Below are positions 19,598 through 28,532 of a DNA stretch of 64,000 nt, piece by piece. The DNA is from Verrucomicrobiaceae bacterium (GTDB lineage Bacteria; Pseudomonadota; Gammaproteobacteria; Pseudomonadales; CAMLJR01). How positions within the stretch are numbered: the stretch's first letter is position 1; each line of letters begins with the position of its first letter. A program made the position numbers and the translations under genes. The notes below the pieces were generated by a model that saw only the letters and a program-made list of their open reading frames with translations, did no database searches and was not told the DNA's origin. The DNA is taken from positions 173,151-237,150 of the forward strand of contig JAQGNY010000010.1 of the NCBI GenBank assembly GCA_028293825.1, given 5' to 3'.

Positions 19598-20278
19598 TTA
19601 ACGACCGCTGCTGCCCTTGCGCACCGCTTGCTGTAATTGCGTCAGCGTCACGCTGCGCGCAATCGACTGGCTTTTGCGGATGTGTTCGATCATGGTTTTG
19701 CGCGCCAGCCGCGTCTTGCCGGCTTTTATCATCTCCAGCAACGCAGAATGTTCCTCGTAAGTTTCGAGCACGGCCTTGCGATCGGGAAAACCCAATCGAC
19801 GCAGAATACGAATGTGGTTGTTGATATCGCGCAGATAATTCGCCAGTACCGGATTGCCGCTGCCGACTGCAATGCTGATGTGAAAAGCCTCTTCCAGCAT
19901 TTTCACCTCATCCATATTCACGGTCTTTTTCACCGAGGCCGGATTCCATATTTCGCATAACGCATCGAGTTCGTCGCGATTCATGTGTTCGCACGCCAAT
20001 TCAATCGCGGTGGCTTCCAGGCTAATGCGCACATCGTAGTAGTAGCTGATTTTTTCGATATCGACCGGACGCACGAAACAACCTTGCTTCGGCATGATGG
20101 TGATATGGCCTTCCAATTCCAGCCGTTGCAACGCGGCGCGAACCGGCGTGCGGCTGACGCTGAAGCGCGTCGCCAGTTCGGATTCGGTAATGCGCGTACC
20201 GGGATACAACTCGAATTCGAGAATTTTCTGGCGCAGTTGCTCGTAAATTTTCTGTGACGAGAAGTGTTGAGTGGTCAT
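19598..20278 (-). CDS. GntR-family regulator with FCD domain
   Basis: A 226-residue FadR-subfamily repressor. The N-terminal winged helix (about 10-75) reads KIYEQLRQKILEFELYPGTRITESELATRFSVSRTPVRAALQRLELEG in effect, the standard GntR helix-turn-helix, and the C-terminal FCD ligand domain keeps the acidic/His metal-site pattern (Asp in YYYDVRISLEA, His in AFHISI and EEHSALL). The start ATG at 20278 is favoured; GTG at 20290 is possible. It is divergent from the porin-isochorismatase cluster, with a palindrome at 20580-20591 between them, so it is likely the local, ligand-responsive regulator. Confidence 0.9.
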   Translation of the reverse strand: MTTQHFSSQKIYEQLRQKILEFELYPGTRITESELATRFSVSRTPVRAALQRLELEGHITIMPKQGCFVRPVDIEKISYYYDVRISLEATAIELACEHMNRDELDALCEIWNPASVKKTVNMDEVKMLEEAFHISIAVGSGNPVLANYLRDINNHIRILRRLGFPDRKAVLETYEEHSALLEMIKAGKTRLARKTMIEHIRKSQSIARSVTLTQLQQAVRKGSSGR

Positions 20279-20651
20279 TACATCCGACACTTTTGTGTAA
20301 GTGCGACCTACGGTAATGGAGTGCTCGCGGATTTGTAAAGCGCTAGCGGCGGTGTTCGCGTTAACAGCGGTGTTAGCAACGACGAATAATCAGAATTGCT
20401 GCCCGCTTTTTGTGCTCATGCCTCAACACGATGCACAAATAATTAATTGCGCGCCGAGTCGCGGTTTATCGCGTGATTCTGTCCCTGTTTTTTAACTCTC
20501 GAAAATAAAACACTTTTTTAAATCGGTGATGATTTTGTCGCCGCCGATTTTATTGGCTGGCACATCTGTTGCGTTCATCGTTGTATACAACAATGTGCAC
20601 TACAGTGCGTTTCAGAGAAAAATCGACGACAACACGCTTAAGGGGAAAGCC
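20279..20651. other. Regulatory intergenic region of the ureide cluster
   Basis: Divergent promoter region between the GntR gene and the outer-membrane protein gene. Besides the palindrome at 20580-20591 it is AT-rich near 20490-20550. A weak partial match TTGTGTAA lies at about 20293-20300 next to the GntR start, possibly a second half-site for autoregulation. I found no clean -35/-10 pair. Confidence 0.45.
20580..20591. promoter_or_regulatory. GntR/FCD-type operator palindrome
   Basis: GTTGTATACAAC is a perfect 12-bp palindrome, of the TTGTATACAA kind bound by many FCD-type GntR regulators. It lies about 60 bp before the outer-membrane protein start, where bound repressor could block transcription. 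Assignment to the adjacent regulator is inferred from position. Confidence 0.6.
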
Positions 20652-21548
20652 ATGCAGCAAAGCGAAATTAAAAAAACCGACGTATCGCCCAAGGGAGCTC
20701 GTTGGAAGAATTCTGCGGTTGTAGTTACCACGATGGCTGCGGCTTTTTGTGTTGGTGCTGCATTGCCAGCGAGCGCCGAAGACGCGCCCGGCTCTGCAAT
20801 TCACGGCTTTATGGATTTATCGTTGAAGACGGATTACATCACCCCGCGCGGTTTATTGGTGCATGACGACGGCGAGGCGCTGCAGGTCGTCAATGGTTTA
20901 GTAGTTGGTATCACGCCGGATGTGTCTGTCGTGGTCGGCACCTGGAACGATGTCAATCTCAACAATCAGCACGACCCGAATGTTGAGGCGTGGAATGAGT
21001 TCGACTGGTTTATTGGGGCAAATTGGAATGTCGGCAATTGGGCGCTCGGTTTGCAGTACGTCGAATTTATTAGCCCGCCACACAATTTCACCACCGAAAA
21101 AAATGCGGAACTCACCGTTGCGTACAACGACGGCACGCCTGGCGGCACCTTTGCATGGAAACCGTATGCGAAATGGTTTTACGCGATTTCCGGCGACTCC
21201 ACGGTGGTGCTCGGGAAAAGAGGAGGCACCTACGACGTTGAGCTCGGCCTCGTGCCGACGTGGAATGTCGGCGATTTCATTGTCACGTTTCCCTCTTGGG
21301 TAACGGTGGGGCCAGATGAATATTGGGGCGGCGATAACGGCAATGTCGGCGTCGCGTCGCTCGGCGTGAATGTGAAATATCCGCTCGGCATTCCGCAGCG
21401 ATTCGGCAAATGGTATGTCGATGCCGGCGTGCAGTATTACCACTTGGTTAACGACAGCTTGGTCGATGTGCAAACGCTCACCGTCGGCAAATCATCCGGC
21501 GATCGCAATTTGGTGTTGGGTTCGATCGGTATCGGTTTTGGCTTTTGA
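20652..21548 (+). CDS. Outer-membrane beta-barrel protein of the ureide cluster
   Basis: A 298-residue exported protein. The start at 20652 follows a good AGGGGAAAG site; a longer frame upstream is rejected. It begins with a long twin-part signal (polar, then a hydrophobic segment ending at ALPASA near residue 42), followed by alternating aromatic strands such as WNEFDWFIGANWNVGNWALGLQYVEF in outline, and ends LVLGSIGIGFGF with terminal Phe as in barrel proteins. It resembles putative porins or outer-membrane channels with no known ligand. Its position as first gene before two amidohydrolases and a permease suggests uptake of their substrate. Confidence 0.75.
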   Translation: MQQSEIKKTDVSPKGARWKNSAVVVTTMAAAFCVGAALPASAEDAPGSAIHGFMDLSLKTDYITPRGLLVHDDGEALQVVNGLVVGITPDVSVVVGTWNDVNLNNQHDPNVEAWNEFDWFIGANWNVGNWALGLQYVEFISPPHNFTTEKNAELTVAYNDGTPGGTFAWKPYAKWFYAISGDSTVVLGKRGGTYDVELGLVPTWNVGDFIVTFPSWVTVGPDEYWGGDNGNVGVASLGVNVKYPLGIPQRFGKWYVDAGVQYYHLVNDSLVDVQTLTVGKSSGDRNLVLGSIGIGFGF

Positions 21549-21660
21549 TTTATTTTTTATTTTGCTACAGCACAGAGTTCTATACGGATTGGCGCCAAGG
21601 ACGGTGCAATTTTTCAGTTTTTTACAGCGATGAATTTGTTGCGGAACAGGAGTGACAGCA

Positions 21661-22329
21661 ATGCCGAAATTAGCTGCACAACCACAATCAATCGATTTCG
21701 ATATTGCGCGCACTGCATTAGTGATTATCGATATGCAGCGCGATTTTCTCGAGCCCGGCGGCTTCGGCGAATCGCTGGGCAACGACATTTCATTGCTGCG
21801 CAATGCGGTGGCGCCGTGTGCGGTCGTACTTGAGGCGGCGCGCGCCGCTGAGATGTTGGTGATTCATACCCGCGAAGGACATTTGCCCGATTTAAGCGAT
21901 GCGCCGCCATCAAAAATTTCGCGCGGCCAACCGAGTAAACGCATTGGCGATATCGGCCCGATGGGGCGCATTTTAATTCGCGGCGAACCCGGGCAAGACA
22001 TTATTCCCGAGTTGTATCCGCTACCCAACGAAGTCGTGATCGACAAACCCGGCAAGGGCGCTTTTTACGCGACTGAATTTGGCGATGTATTGAAAAAGCA
22101 CGCCATCGAAACATTGTTGGTGTGCGGCGTGACGACAGAAGTATGCGTGCATACGACCGTGCGCGAAGGCAACGATCGCGGTTATCGCTGTGTGGTGCTC
22201 GGCGATTGTTGCGCCTCTTATTTTCCTGAATTTCACGAAGCTGGTTTGCGCATGGTGCGCGCACAAGGCGGTATTTTTGGCTGGGTTTCAAATTCACGGC
22301 AGTTGTTGACGGCGTTGGCAGATGTTTGA
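21661..22329 (+). CDS. Isochorismatase-like cysteine hydrolase (biuret/triuret hydrolase family)
   Basis: A 222-residue amidohydrolase of the isochorismatase superfamily. The triad is Asp24 (VIIDMQ), Lys129 (VVIDKPGKG) and Cys162 (TTEVCVHTT); Gln202 in AQGGIFGW fits the amide-binding site. It is a diverged paralogue of the hydrolase at 23930, sharing HTREGH, RGEPG.(E/D)IIPEL and DKPGKG(A/S)FYAT. It lacks the [14 protein letters not shown] loop of the BiuH-like paralogue, carrying PSKRIGDIGPMG instead, so it likely has a different ureide substrate. By analogy with known neighbouring pairs, triuret is a candidate; ureidoacrylate or another carbamoyl amide remain possible. AGGAG precedes the ATG at 21661. 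Confidence 0.85.
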   Translation: MPKLAAQPQSIDFDIARTALVIIDMQRDFLEPGGFGESLGNDISLLRNAVAPCAVVLEAARAAEMLVIHTREGHLPDLSDAPPSKISRGQPSKRIGDIGPMGRILIRGEPGQDIIPELYPLPNEVVIDKPGKGAFYATEFGDVLKKHAIETLLVCGVTTEVCVHTTVREGNDRGYRCVVLGDCCASYFPEFHEAGLRMVRAQGGIFGWVSNSRQLLTALADV

Positions 22330-22358
22330 TTTTTAAAATTCAAATGGGGAGAAGAATC

Positions 22359-23933
22359 ATGAGTGCATTCAAACCGAAGTTATGGACGCCCGGCGACTGG
22401 AACGCCTATTTTGGATTCGGCACCAACATTTTGGTGAACTTGTTGGTGCTGACCGGGCTGTTGCGATTTGTGCTGAAAATGCCGGATGAAATCGTATTCG
22501 GCCGCATCCTGCCGGCGACCGGTTTGATGTTATGTCTGAGCACGTTGTACTACGCGTGGCTCGCGTATCGATTGGCGCAAAAAACTGGACGCACCGATGT
22601 GTGCGCACTGCCGTCGGGCATCAGCGTGCCGCATATGTTTGTCGTCGTCTTTGTCATCATGCTGCCGATTGCAACGATGACGGGCGATCCGGTGAAAGGT
22701 TGGGAAGCTGGATTAACCTGGGTATTCGTGCAAAGTTTTGTGTTGATGGTGGGCGGATATGTCGCACCGTTTATTCGAAAAATTACACCGCGCGCCGCGT
22801 TGCTCGGCACGTTAACCGGTGTCTCGATTGCGTTTATTTCATTGCGACCCGCGCTTGAAATGTTTATGACGCCGGTTATTGGTGTCACCTGTTTTGCGAT
22901 TATTTTATTGAGTTGGTTTGGCGGCGTGCGTTATTTCAAAGGCATTCCCGCAGGCCTGGTCGCGATTGCGGTGGGTACGCTAATCGCGTGGGGCTCGACG
23001 GCGCTGGGATTAAATTACGGCGGCATGAGCGTTGTGAAATTATCGGCATCGGTAGCGAATTTTGGTTTCTCGATGCCGCTGCCGGCTTTCGGTCATGTGT
23101 TTTCCGGCTTTCAATTTATCGGCGTCATTCTAGTCACCGCGATTCCTTTCGGTATTTACGATTTAGTTGAGGCGATGGACAACGTCGAAAGCGCGGCGGT
23201 GGCGGGCGATAGTTTTCCTACCACGCGTGTATTAACGGCGGATGGCGTTATCAGTTTGATCGGCTGCTTGATGGGCAATCCATTTATAAACGCGGTGTAT
23301 ATCGGTCATCCCGGTTGGAAGGCGATGGGCGGTCGCGTCGGTTATTCGGCGGCTACCGGCATTACCGTGATTGTATTGTCGTGGTTCGGTGTTATCGCTG
23401 TGATGTCATCGTTGATTCCGGTTGTAGCGATTTCGCCGATCCTGCTTTACATCGGCATGTTAATCGGTGCGCAATCGTTTCAAGAAACGCCGAAATCGCA
23501 TGCGCCGGCAATTATTCTCGCGTTGCTGCCACATCTTGCGGCGTGGGGGAAATTGCAAATCGATAATGCACTCGGTGCAGCGGGAACGAGCGCGAATGCC
23601 GTCGGTATGGATGCGCTCGGCCAAGTAGGGGTTTTGTATCACGGGCTCGCCGTGTTGGGCGGCGGCTCGATACTCGGCGGCTTAATGTTGGGCGCGATCG
23701 GCGTATTTGTGATCGAGCGTCAATTTGTTAGAGGCGCTGCTTTTGCACTCGCCAGCGCAGCGTTGACGTTCTTCGGATTCATGCACGGCGAGTCGATCGG
23801 TATCGGGCAAACGCCGACCGTGGCGGTGAGTTATCTCGCAGTGGCGGCGATATTATTCGGTTGCGCAAAATTCGCTACCACTTCGGCGCCAGTGCAACAC
23901 GCTGAACTGGCCGAAGCGGAGGCCGCAGCATGA
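22359..23933 (+). CDS. NCS2/AzgA-like membrane permease
   Basis: A 524-residue inner-membrane transporter with about 12-14 helices. Features such as GLFRFV-like helix 1, the [12 protein letters not shown] segment, [21 protein letters not shown] and [29 protein letters not shown] are typical of the nucleobase-cation-symporter-2 group (xanthine/uracil/AzgA and relatives). The start ATG at 22359 has GGGGAGAAGA just upstream. It sits between the two hydrolases and overlaps the second by four bases, so its substrate is probably the same ureide or a related amide rather than a free purine. Confidence 0.88.
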   Translation: MSAFKPKLWTPGDWNAYFGFGTNILVNLLVLTGLLRFVLKMPDEIVFGRILPATGLMLCLSTLYYAWLAYRLAQKTGRTDVCALPSGISVPHMFVVVFVIMLPIATMTGDPVKGWEAGLTWVFVQSFVLMVGGYVAPFIRKITPRAALLGTLTGVSIAFISLRPALEMFMTPVIGVTCFAIILLSWFGGVRYFKGIPAGLVAIAVGTLIAWGSTALGLNYGGMSVVKLSASVANFGFSMPLPAFGHVFSGFQFIGVILVTAIPFGIYDLVEAMDNVESAAVAGDSFPTTRVLTADGVISLIGCLMGNPFINAVYIGHPGWKAMGGRVGYSAATGITVIVLSWFGVIAVMSSLIPVVAISPILLYIGMLIGAQSFQETPKSHAPAIILALLPHLAAWGKLQIDNALGAAGTSANAVGMDALGQVGVLYHGLAVLGGGSILGGLMLGAIGVFVIERQFVRGAAFALASAALTFFGFMHGESIGIGQTPTVAVSYLAVAAILFGCAKFATTSAPVQHAELAEAEAAA

Positions 23934-24640
23934 GTGAAGTGTTAGAGCAATTCACGACAGTGCAGAGCGAGCCGTATCCGTGGCCGTTCGATGGCGATTT
24001 ACGCCCGGAAAATACCGCGCTAATTATTATCGATATGCAAACCGATTTTTGCGGTGAGGGCGGTTACGTCGACAGTATGGGTTACGACATTGCGCTGACG
24101 CGTGCGCCAATCGAACCGATTAAAAATTTGCTGGCGCGTTTGCGCGAATTAAAATTTCACATCATTCACACCCGCGAAGGACATCGCCCCGATCTGGCCG
24201 ATTTGCCGGCGAATAAGCGCTGGCGTTCGCGTCGTATCGGCGCAGGCATTGGCGATGCCGGTCCATGCGGAAAAATTCTCGTACGCGGTGAACCGGGTTG
24301 GGAAATTATTCCAGAGCTGGCGCCATTGCCTGGCGAGGTCATTATAGATAAACCGGGTAAGGGCTCGTTCTACGCCACCGATCTTGAATTCGTGCTGCAC
24401 ACGCGCGGTATTCGCAACATTGTGCTGACCGGAATTACTACGGACGTTTGCGTGCATACGACCATGCGCGACGCGAACGATCGCGGTTTTGAATGTGTGT
24501 TGCTACACGATTGTTGCGCCGCAACCGATCCAGCCAATCACGCTGCCGCATTGCAGATGATAAAAATGCAGGGCGGTGTATTCGGCGCGGTTGCGCATTC
24601 ACAAGATTTTTTAGCGGCGCTGCAAACGGTGAATGGCTGA
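23930..24640 (+). CDS. biuH: Probable biuret amidohydrolase (BiuH-like)
   Basis: A 236-residue isochorismatase-superfamily hydrolase. Triad Asp35 (IIIDMQTDF), Lys141 ([10 protein letters not shown]) and Cys174 (TTDVCVHTT), with Gln214 in KMQGGVFGA. The spacing agrees with the Asp36/Lys142/Cys175/Gln215 I recall for Rhizobium leguminosarum BiuH, and so do the distinctive loops [33 protein letters not shown] and [17 protein letters not shown]. BiuH cleaves biuret to allophanate and ammonia in the cyanuric acid route. It overlaps the permease by four bases and the cupin by one. No allophanate hydrolase is in the window. The call is from motif memory, not a search. Confidence 0.82.
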   Translation: MSEVLEQFTTVQSEPYPWPFDGDLRPENTALIIIDMQTDFCGEGGYVDSMGYDIALTRAPIEPIKNLLARLRELKFHIIHTREGHRPDLADLPANKRWRSRRIGAGIGDAGPCGKILVRGEPGWEIIPELAPLPGEVIIDKPGKGSFYATDLEFVLHTRGIRNIVLTGITTDVCVHTTMRDANDRGFECVLLHDCCAATDPANHAAALQMIKMQGGVFGAVAHSQDFLAALQTVNG

Positions 24641-25005
24641 TGTCTATTCCAACGCAATCGGCAGCGAATATGGTCTGGCCGGATTTTCTAACAATGAATC
24701 CCGAAGATCCGAATTTATTGTGGCAAGCGTTTCATGAGGGCGTGGATATATTGCCGCTGAACGGCACGCCGGAAGGTTGTTTTTGTGCGCTGTTGCGTTA
24801 TCAGGCGGGCGCGGTGATTCCGCAGCACGCACATTCGGGTTGCGAACATATTTTAATTTTACGCGGCGCCCAAACCGACGAGCGCGGCACTTATACGCAA
24901 GGCACATTTTTAATTAACAAGCCGGAAAGTACCCATGGCGTTGTGAGCAGCGCTGAGGGTTGTTTGGTGCTGGCGATTTGGGAATTGCCGGTTAGGTTTT
25001 TGTGA
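24640..25005 (+). CDS. Cupin-domain protein (ChrR-like)
   Basis: A 121-residue single cupin barrel with metal-binding pattern PQHAHSGCEHILILRGAQTDERGTY and a later HGVVS. The fold and the HAH.GCEH pattern recall the ChrR C-terminal cupin or small stress-type cupins. Its ATG overlaps the hydrolase stop (TGATG), so it is the last gene of this operon. It could be an accessory enzyme or metal-dependent regulator of the pathway; no role is proven. Confidence 0.8.
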   Translation: MSIPTQSAANMVWPDFLTMNPEDPNLLWQAFHEGVDILPLNGTPEGCFCALLRYQAGAVIPQHAHSGCEHILILRGAQTDERGTYTQGTFLINKPESTHGVVSSAEGCLVLAIWELPVRFL

Positions 25006-25075
25006 AGTTAGGTGTTTGTCTTGGTAATAATTCTCGACGGGCAGCACGGTTGTTTTTGTAAATGGTTTCCCAATT

Positions 25076-25104
25076 AAAAAGGCCTCGCATCGCGAGGCCT
25101 TTTT
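25076..25104. terminator. Bidirectional rho-independent terminator
   Basis: GGCCTCGC/GCGAGGCC eight-base stem with a three-base loop, flanked by five A on the left and five T on the right. It separates the convergent ureide operon and pycB. Confidence 0.92.
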
Positions 25105-25118
25105 ATTTCCACTTCCGA

Positions 25119-26933
25119 TCAGCTTTGCTCAATCTCAATCAACACTTCGCCCGGTGTAACGCGATCGCCTTTCGCAACATAAATGCCGGTGACTTTCCCG
25201 GCAATTGGTGCTTGTACTTCGGCCTCCATTTTCATTGCTTCGGTGACTAGTACCGGTTGACCTGCAGTAACGACATCGCCTTCTTTCACTAAAACGGTGA
25301 CGATATTGCCCGGCATATTGGTGGTGACGTGTCCTTCTTTCGTCGCTTGTTTCCGGCCGGTTTTGCTTTCGGCTTTGTATTCGTTCAACGATTCGAACAC
25401 GACTTCTTCCGGCATACCGTCGACGGTCATGTAGAAGTGACGTTTGCCAGTGCCTTTAACGCCGACGCCGGTAATTGCCACCTGATAAGTTTCGCCGTGC
25501 ACGTCGATCATGAATTCGGTCGGTGTGGTGCCGGTGTTTAAATCACCTTTTTGACGGCGCTCGAATGGCATCAGCGATTCGGGTTTCAGCGTGCCGGCTT
25601 CGCGCTCTTCCAAAAATGTGCGGCCGATATCCGGGAACATCGCGAAGGTCAGTACGTCTTCTTCGGATTTTGCGAGCGCACCGATTTGTTCGCGCAGCTT
25701 ATGTAATTCGTTAGGAATTAAATCGGCCGGGCGAACGTCGATGACTTCTTCGTTGCCGATGGCGCGATGGCGCAATTCGGCATTGACCGGCGCGGGTGCG
25801 GCGCCGTAATGGCCTTGTAAATAACGCTTCACTTCGTTGGTAATAGTTTTGTAGCGCTCGCCTGCAAGCACATTCATCACCGCCTGAGTGCCGGCAATTT
25901 GCGAAGTCGGCGTAACCAGTGGCAAATAACCGAGGTCGGCGCGCACGCGTGGAATTTCCGCGAACACTTCGTCGATGCGATTCAGTGCGCCTTGTTCTTT
26001 TAACTGATTCGCTAAATTCGACATCATGCCGCCGGGCACTTGATTGATTTGCACCGACACATCTTCACGCGTGAAATCGCTTTCGAATTGCTGATATTTT
26101 TTGCGTACTTCCCAAAAATATTTGGCGATCTCGTGCAGTTTTTCTAAATCAAGACCGGTGTCGTACGGCGTGTTTTTCAGCGCTGCGACCAACGATTCGG
26201 TGGCGGGGTGGCTGGTGCCGCCAGCGAATGCGGAAATGGCGGTATCGATATGATCGACGCCGCATTCGGCTGCTTTCAAATGACACATTTGCGCCAGACC
26301 CGCGCTGCTGTGCGAATGCAAAAACACTGGAATTGTCAGTGCTTTTTTCAGCGCGGTAACTAATTCGCCAGTGGCGAATGGCGTTAATAATCCCGCCATA
26401 TCTTTAATCGCAATCGAGTCGCAGCCGAGCGCGGCCATTTTTTTCGCCTGTTCGACGAACAGTGCAATCGTGTGCACCGGGCTGGTCGTATAACAAATTG
26501 TGCCCTGCGCGTGCTTGCCGGTTTTTTTCACGGCGCGAATCGCGGTTTCCAAATTACGCACATCGTTCATCGCATCGAAAATGCGAAACACGTCGATGCC
26601 GTTGTCGGCGGCTTTTTGCACGAATGCTTCGACCACGTCATCGGCGTAGTGGCGATAGCCCAATAAATTCTGGCCGCGCAATAACATTTGCAAACGTGTT
26701 TTCGGCAATGCCGCGCGCAATTTACGCAGGCGTTCCCACGGATCTTCTTTCAGAAAACGCACGCACGCATCGAAGGTTGCGCCGCCCCACACTTCGAGCG
26801 ACCAATAACCGATGTCATCGAGTTTCGCGCAAATCGGCAGCATGTCTTCGGTGCGCATGCGCGTCGCAATCAGCGATTGATGACCATCGCGCAGCACGAC
26901 GTCGGTAATCAAAATCGGTTTGGCTGTGCTCAT
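25119..26933 (-). CDS. pycB: Pyruvate carboxylase subunit B / oxaloacetate decarboxylase alpha-type subunit
   Basis: A 604-residue protein with an N-terminal carboxyltransferase (DRE-TIM) domain (DVVLRDGHQSLIATRM near residue 10), the conserved PycB linker, and a C-terminal biotinyl domain with VTEAMKMEAEV, where Lys is biotinylated. Upstream pycA supplies the biotin carboxylase, so together they should make oxaloacetate from pyruvate (anaplerosis). The alternative, the alpha subunit of a sodium-pump decarboxylase, is less likely because no beta or gamma subunits are present here. It is 51 bp downstream of pycA. Confidence 0.9.
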   Translation of the reverse strand: MSTAKPILITDVVLRDGHQSLIATRMRTEDMLPICAKLDDIGYWSLEVWGGATFDACVRFLKEDPWERLRKLRAALPKTRLQMLLRGQNLLGYRHYADDVVEAFVQKAADNGIDVFRIFDAMNDVRNLETAIRAVKKTGKHAQGTICYTTSPVHTIALFVEQAKKMAALGCDSIAIKDMAGLLTPFATGELVTALKKALTIPVFLHSHSSAGLAQMCHLKAAECGVDHIDTAISAFAGGTSHPATESLVAALKNTPYDTGLDLEKLHEIAKYFWEVRKKYQQFESDFTREDVSVQINQVPGGMMSNLANQLKEQGALNRIDEVFAEIPRVRADLGYLPLVTPTSQIAGTQAVMNVLAGERYKTITNEVKRYLQGHYGAAPAPVNAELRHRAIGNEEVIDVRPADLIPNELHKLREQIGALAKSEEDVLTFAMFPDIGRTFLEEREAGTLKPESLMPFERRQKGDLNTGTTPTEFMIDVHGETYQVAITGVGVKGTGKRHFYMTVDGMPEEVVFESLNEYKAESKTGRKQATKEGHVTTNMPGNIVTVLVKEGDVVTAGQPVLVTEAMKMEAEVQAPIAGKVTGIYVAKGDRVTPGEVLIEIEQS

Positions 26934-26984
26934 GAAAATATCTCCAAAGTTGTGTTCCCACTTTTCTGAGAAAGTGGATAAAAA

Positions 26985-28400
26985 CTAAAGGCCAGCGTAA
27001 GCCGCGATCGCGGTGGCGATGGCCATGGCGACGTCTTCGGGGCGTTTCTTTTCCGAATACTGCAACAAATCCGGATGTGCATCGACGAAGCTAGTGTCGA
27101 ATTTCCCCGAGCGAAACACGGGATTTTCCAGAATGCGTTGATAGTACGGCGCGGTGGTTTTAATGCCCTGCAAGCGCATATCGTCGAGCGCACGACTGGC
27201 GCGATTCAGCGATTCTTCCCAGGTCAAACTCCACACGATTAATTTTAGACACATCGAATCGAAATACGGCGGAATCGTGTAGCCGGTATAAATCGCGGTA
27301 TCGACGCGCACGCCCGGGCCGCCCGGCGCGTAGTAGCGCGAAATTTTGCCGAAGGTCGGCAGGAAATTGTTTTTCGGATCTTCCGCATTGATGCGAAATT
27401 GCAGCGCGAAACCGCGATGGTGAATATCTTCCTGCCGATAGCCGAGCGGCAATCCCGCCGCGATGCGAATTTGTTCGCGCACGATATCGACGCCGGTGAT
27501 TGCTTCGGTAATCGTGTGCTCGACCTGCACGCGGGTATTCATTTCCATGAAATACACTTGATTGTCGGCGAGCAAAAACTCCACCGTGCCGGCGTTTTCA
27601 TAACCGACGGCCTGTGCGGCACGCACGGCGAGATCGCCGACATATGCGCGCTGTTCCGGCGTTAATTGCGGCGACGGTGCGATTTCAACCAGCTTCTGAT
27701 TGCGCCGTTGAATCGAACAGTCGCGCTCGAATAAATGAATCGTGTTGCCGAGACTGTCGGCGAGAATCTGCACTTCGATGTGCTTCGGATTGACGATGCA
27801 TTTTTCGAGAAAAATATCCGCGCTACCGAAGGCTTTGGTCGCTTCCGAAATCACGCGATCGAAATTGCGTTCGAGTTCCGGTTCGTTATCGCAGCGACGA
27901 ATGCCGCGACCGCCGCCGCCCGAGGTCGCTTTCAGCATGATCGGGTAGCCGATGCGCTGCGCTTCCTGTTTCGCTTCGGCAACATCTTTCAAGTTGCCTT
28001 CGGTGCCGGGCGTGACCGGAATGCCGGCGGCGATCATCGCTTGGCGCGCTTCGGTTTTGTCGCCCATGCGGTGAATGACTTCCGCCGATGGACCGATAAA
28101 AATTACCCCGCGCTCTTTACAGATACGCGCGATTTCGGGGTTTTCGGAGAGGAAGCCATAACCGGGATGCAGTGCATCGCAGCCGGCTTCGACCGCCAGA
28201 TTGACGATACGGTGCGCGTTCAAATAACCCTGCAGCGGATCGTCGCCAACCTGATAGGCCTCGTCGGCGCGCTTAACGTGCAGTGCATGGCGGTCGGGCT
28301 CTGTGTAAATTGCGACCGAACGAATGCCCATCTCGGCGCAGGCGCGCACGATGCGCACGGCGATTTCGCCGCGATTGGCGATCAGTATTTTCTTGATCAT
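26985..28400 (-). CDS. pycA: Pyruvate carboxylase subunit A (biotin carboxylase)
   Basis: A 471-residue ATP-grasp biotin carboxylase. Start MIKKILIANRGEIAVRIVRAC, glycine-rich ATP loop LKATSGGGGRGIRR, and the catalytic FMEMNTRVQVEHTITE are all present. It could be the AccC paralogue of acetyl-CoA carboxylase, but its pairing with the biotinyl-carboxyltransferase gene and the adjacent divergent LysR regulator is the two-subunit pyruvate carboxylase arrangement known from pseudomonads. It is the first gene of the operon. Confidence 0.9.
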   Translation of the reverse strand: MIKKILIANRGEIAVRIVRACAEMGIRSVAIYTEPDRHALHVKRADEAYQVGDDPLQGYLNAHRIVNLAVEAGCDALHPGYGFLSENPEIARICKERGVIFIGPSAEVIHRMGDKTEARQAMIAAGIPVTPGTEGNLKDVAEAKQEAQRIGYPIMLKATSGGGGRGIRRCDNEPELERNFDRVISEATKAFGSADIFLEKCIVNPKHIEVQILADSLGNTIHLFERDCSIQRRNQKLVEIAPSPQLTPEQRAYVGDLAVRAAQAVGYENAGTVEFLLADNQVYFMEMNTRVQVEHTITEAITGVDIVREQIRIAAGLPLGYRQEDIHHRGFALQFRINAEDPKNNFLPTFGKISRYYAPGGPGVRVDTAIYTGYTIPPYFDSMCLKLIVWSLTWEESLNRASRALDDMRLQGIKTTAPYYQRILENPVFRSGKFDTSFVDAHPDLLQYSEKKRPEDVAMAIATAIAAYAGL

Positions 28401-28532
28401 GTGTTAGATCCTCGCTCTGGCCGCAGGACGGCAGGCTATTTTTTCGACAGTTGCCGAAGCAGCACGCAGGCTAGCCCATAGACAAAAAAAACAATAATTG
28501 ATATTACTGGCTATCTTCATAAGGAATTGCTT

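Noticed and set aside
20526..20651. 42-codon extension of the outer-membrane protein
   Set aside because: It would include the operator palindrome; the internal ATG has a better ribosome site and a signal peptide.
20898..21473. 191-codon antisense frame in the outer-membrane protein gene
   Set aside because: Shadow of an alternating-strand barrel gene that has signal peptide and a good ribosome site.
26945..26980. Small hairpin CCACTTT/AAAGTGG between pycA and pycB
   Set aside because: Seven-base AT-rich stem with no T-run; too weak to call.
27735..28481. 248-codon frame on the plus strand opposite pycA
   Set aside because: pycA is unmistakable on the minus strand; the overlap is a codon-bias shadow with no domain.
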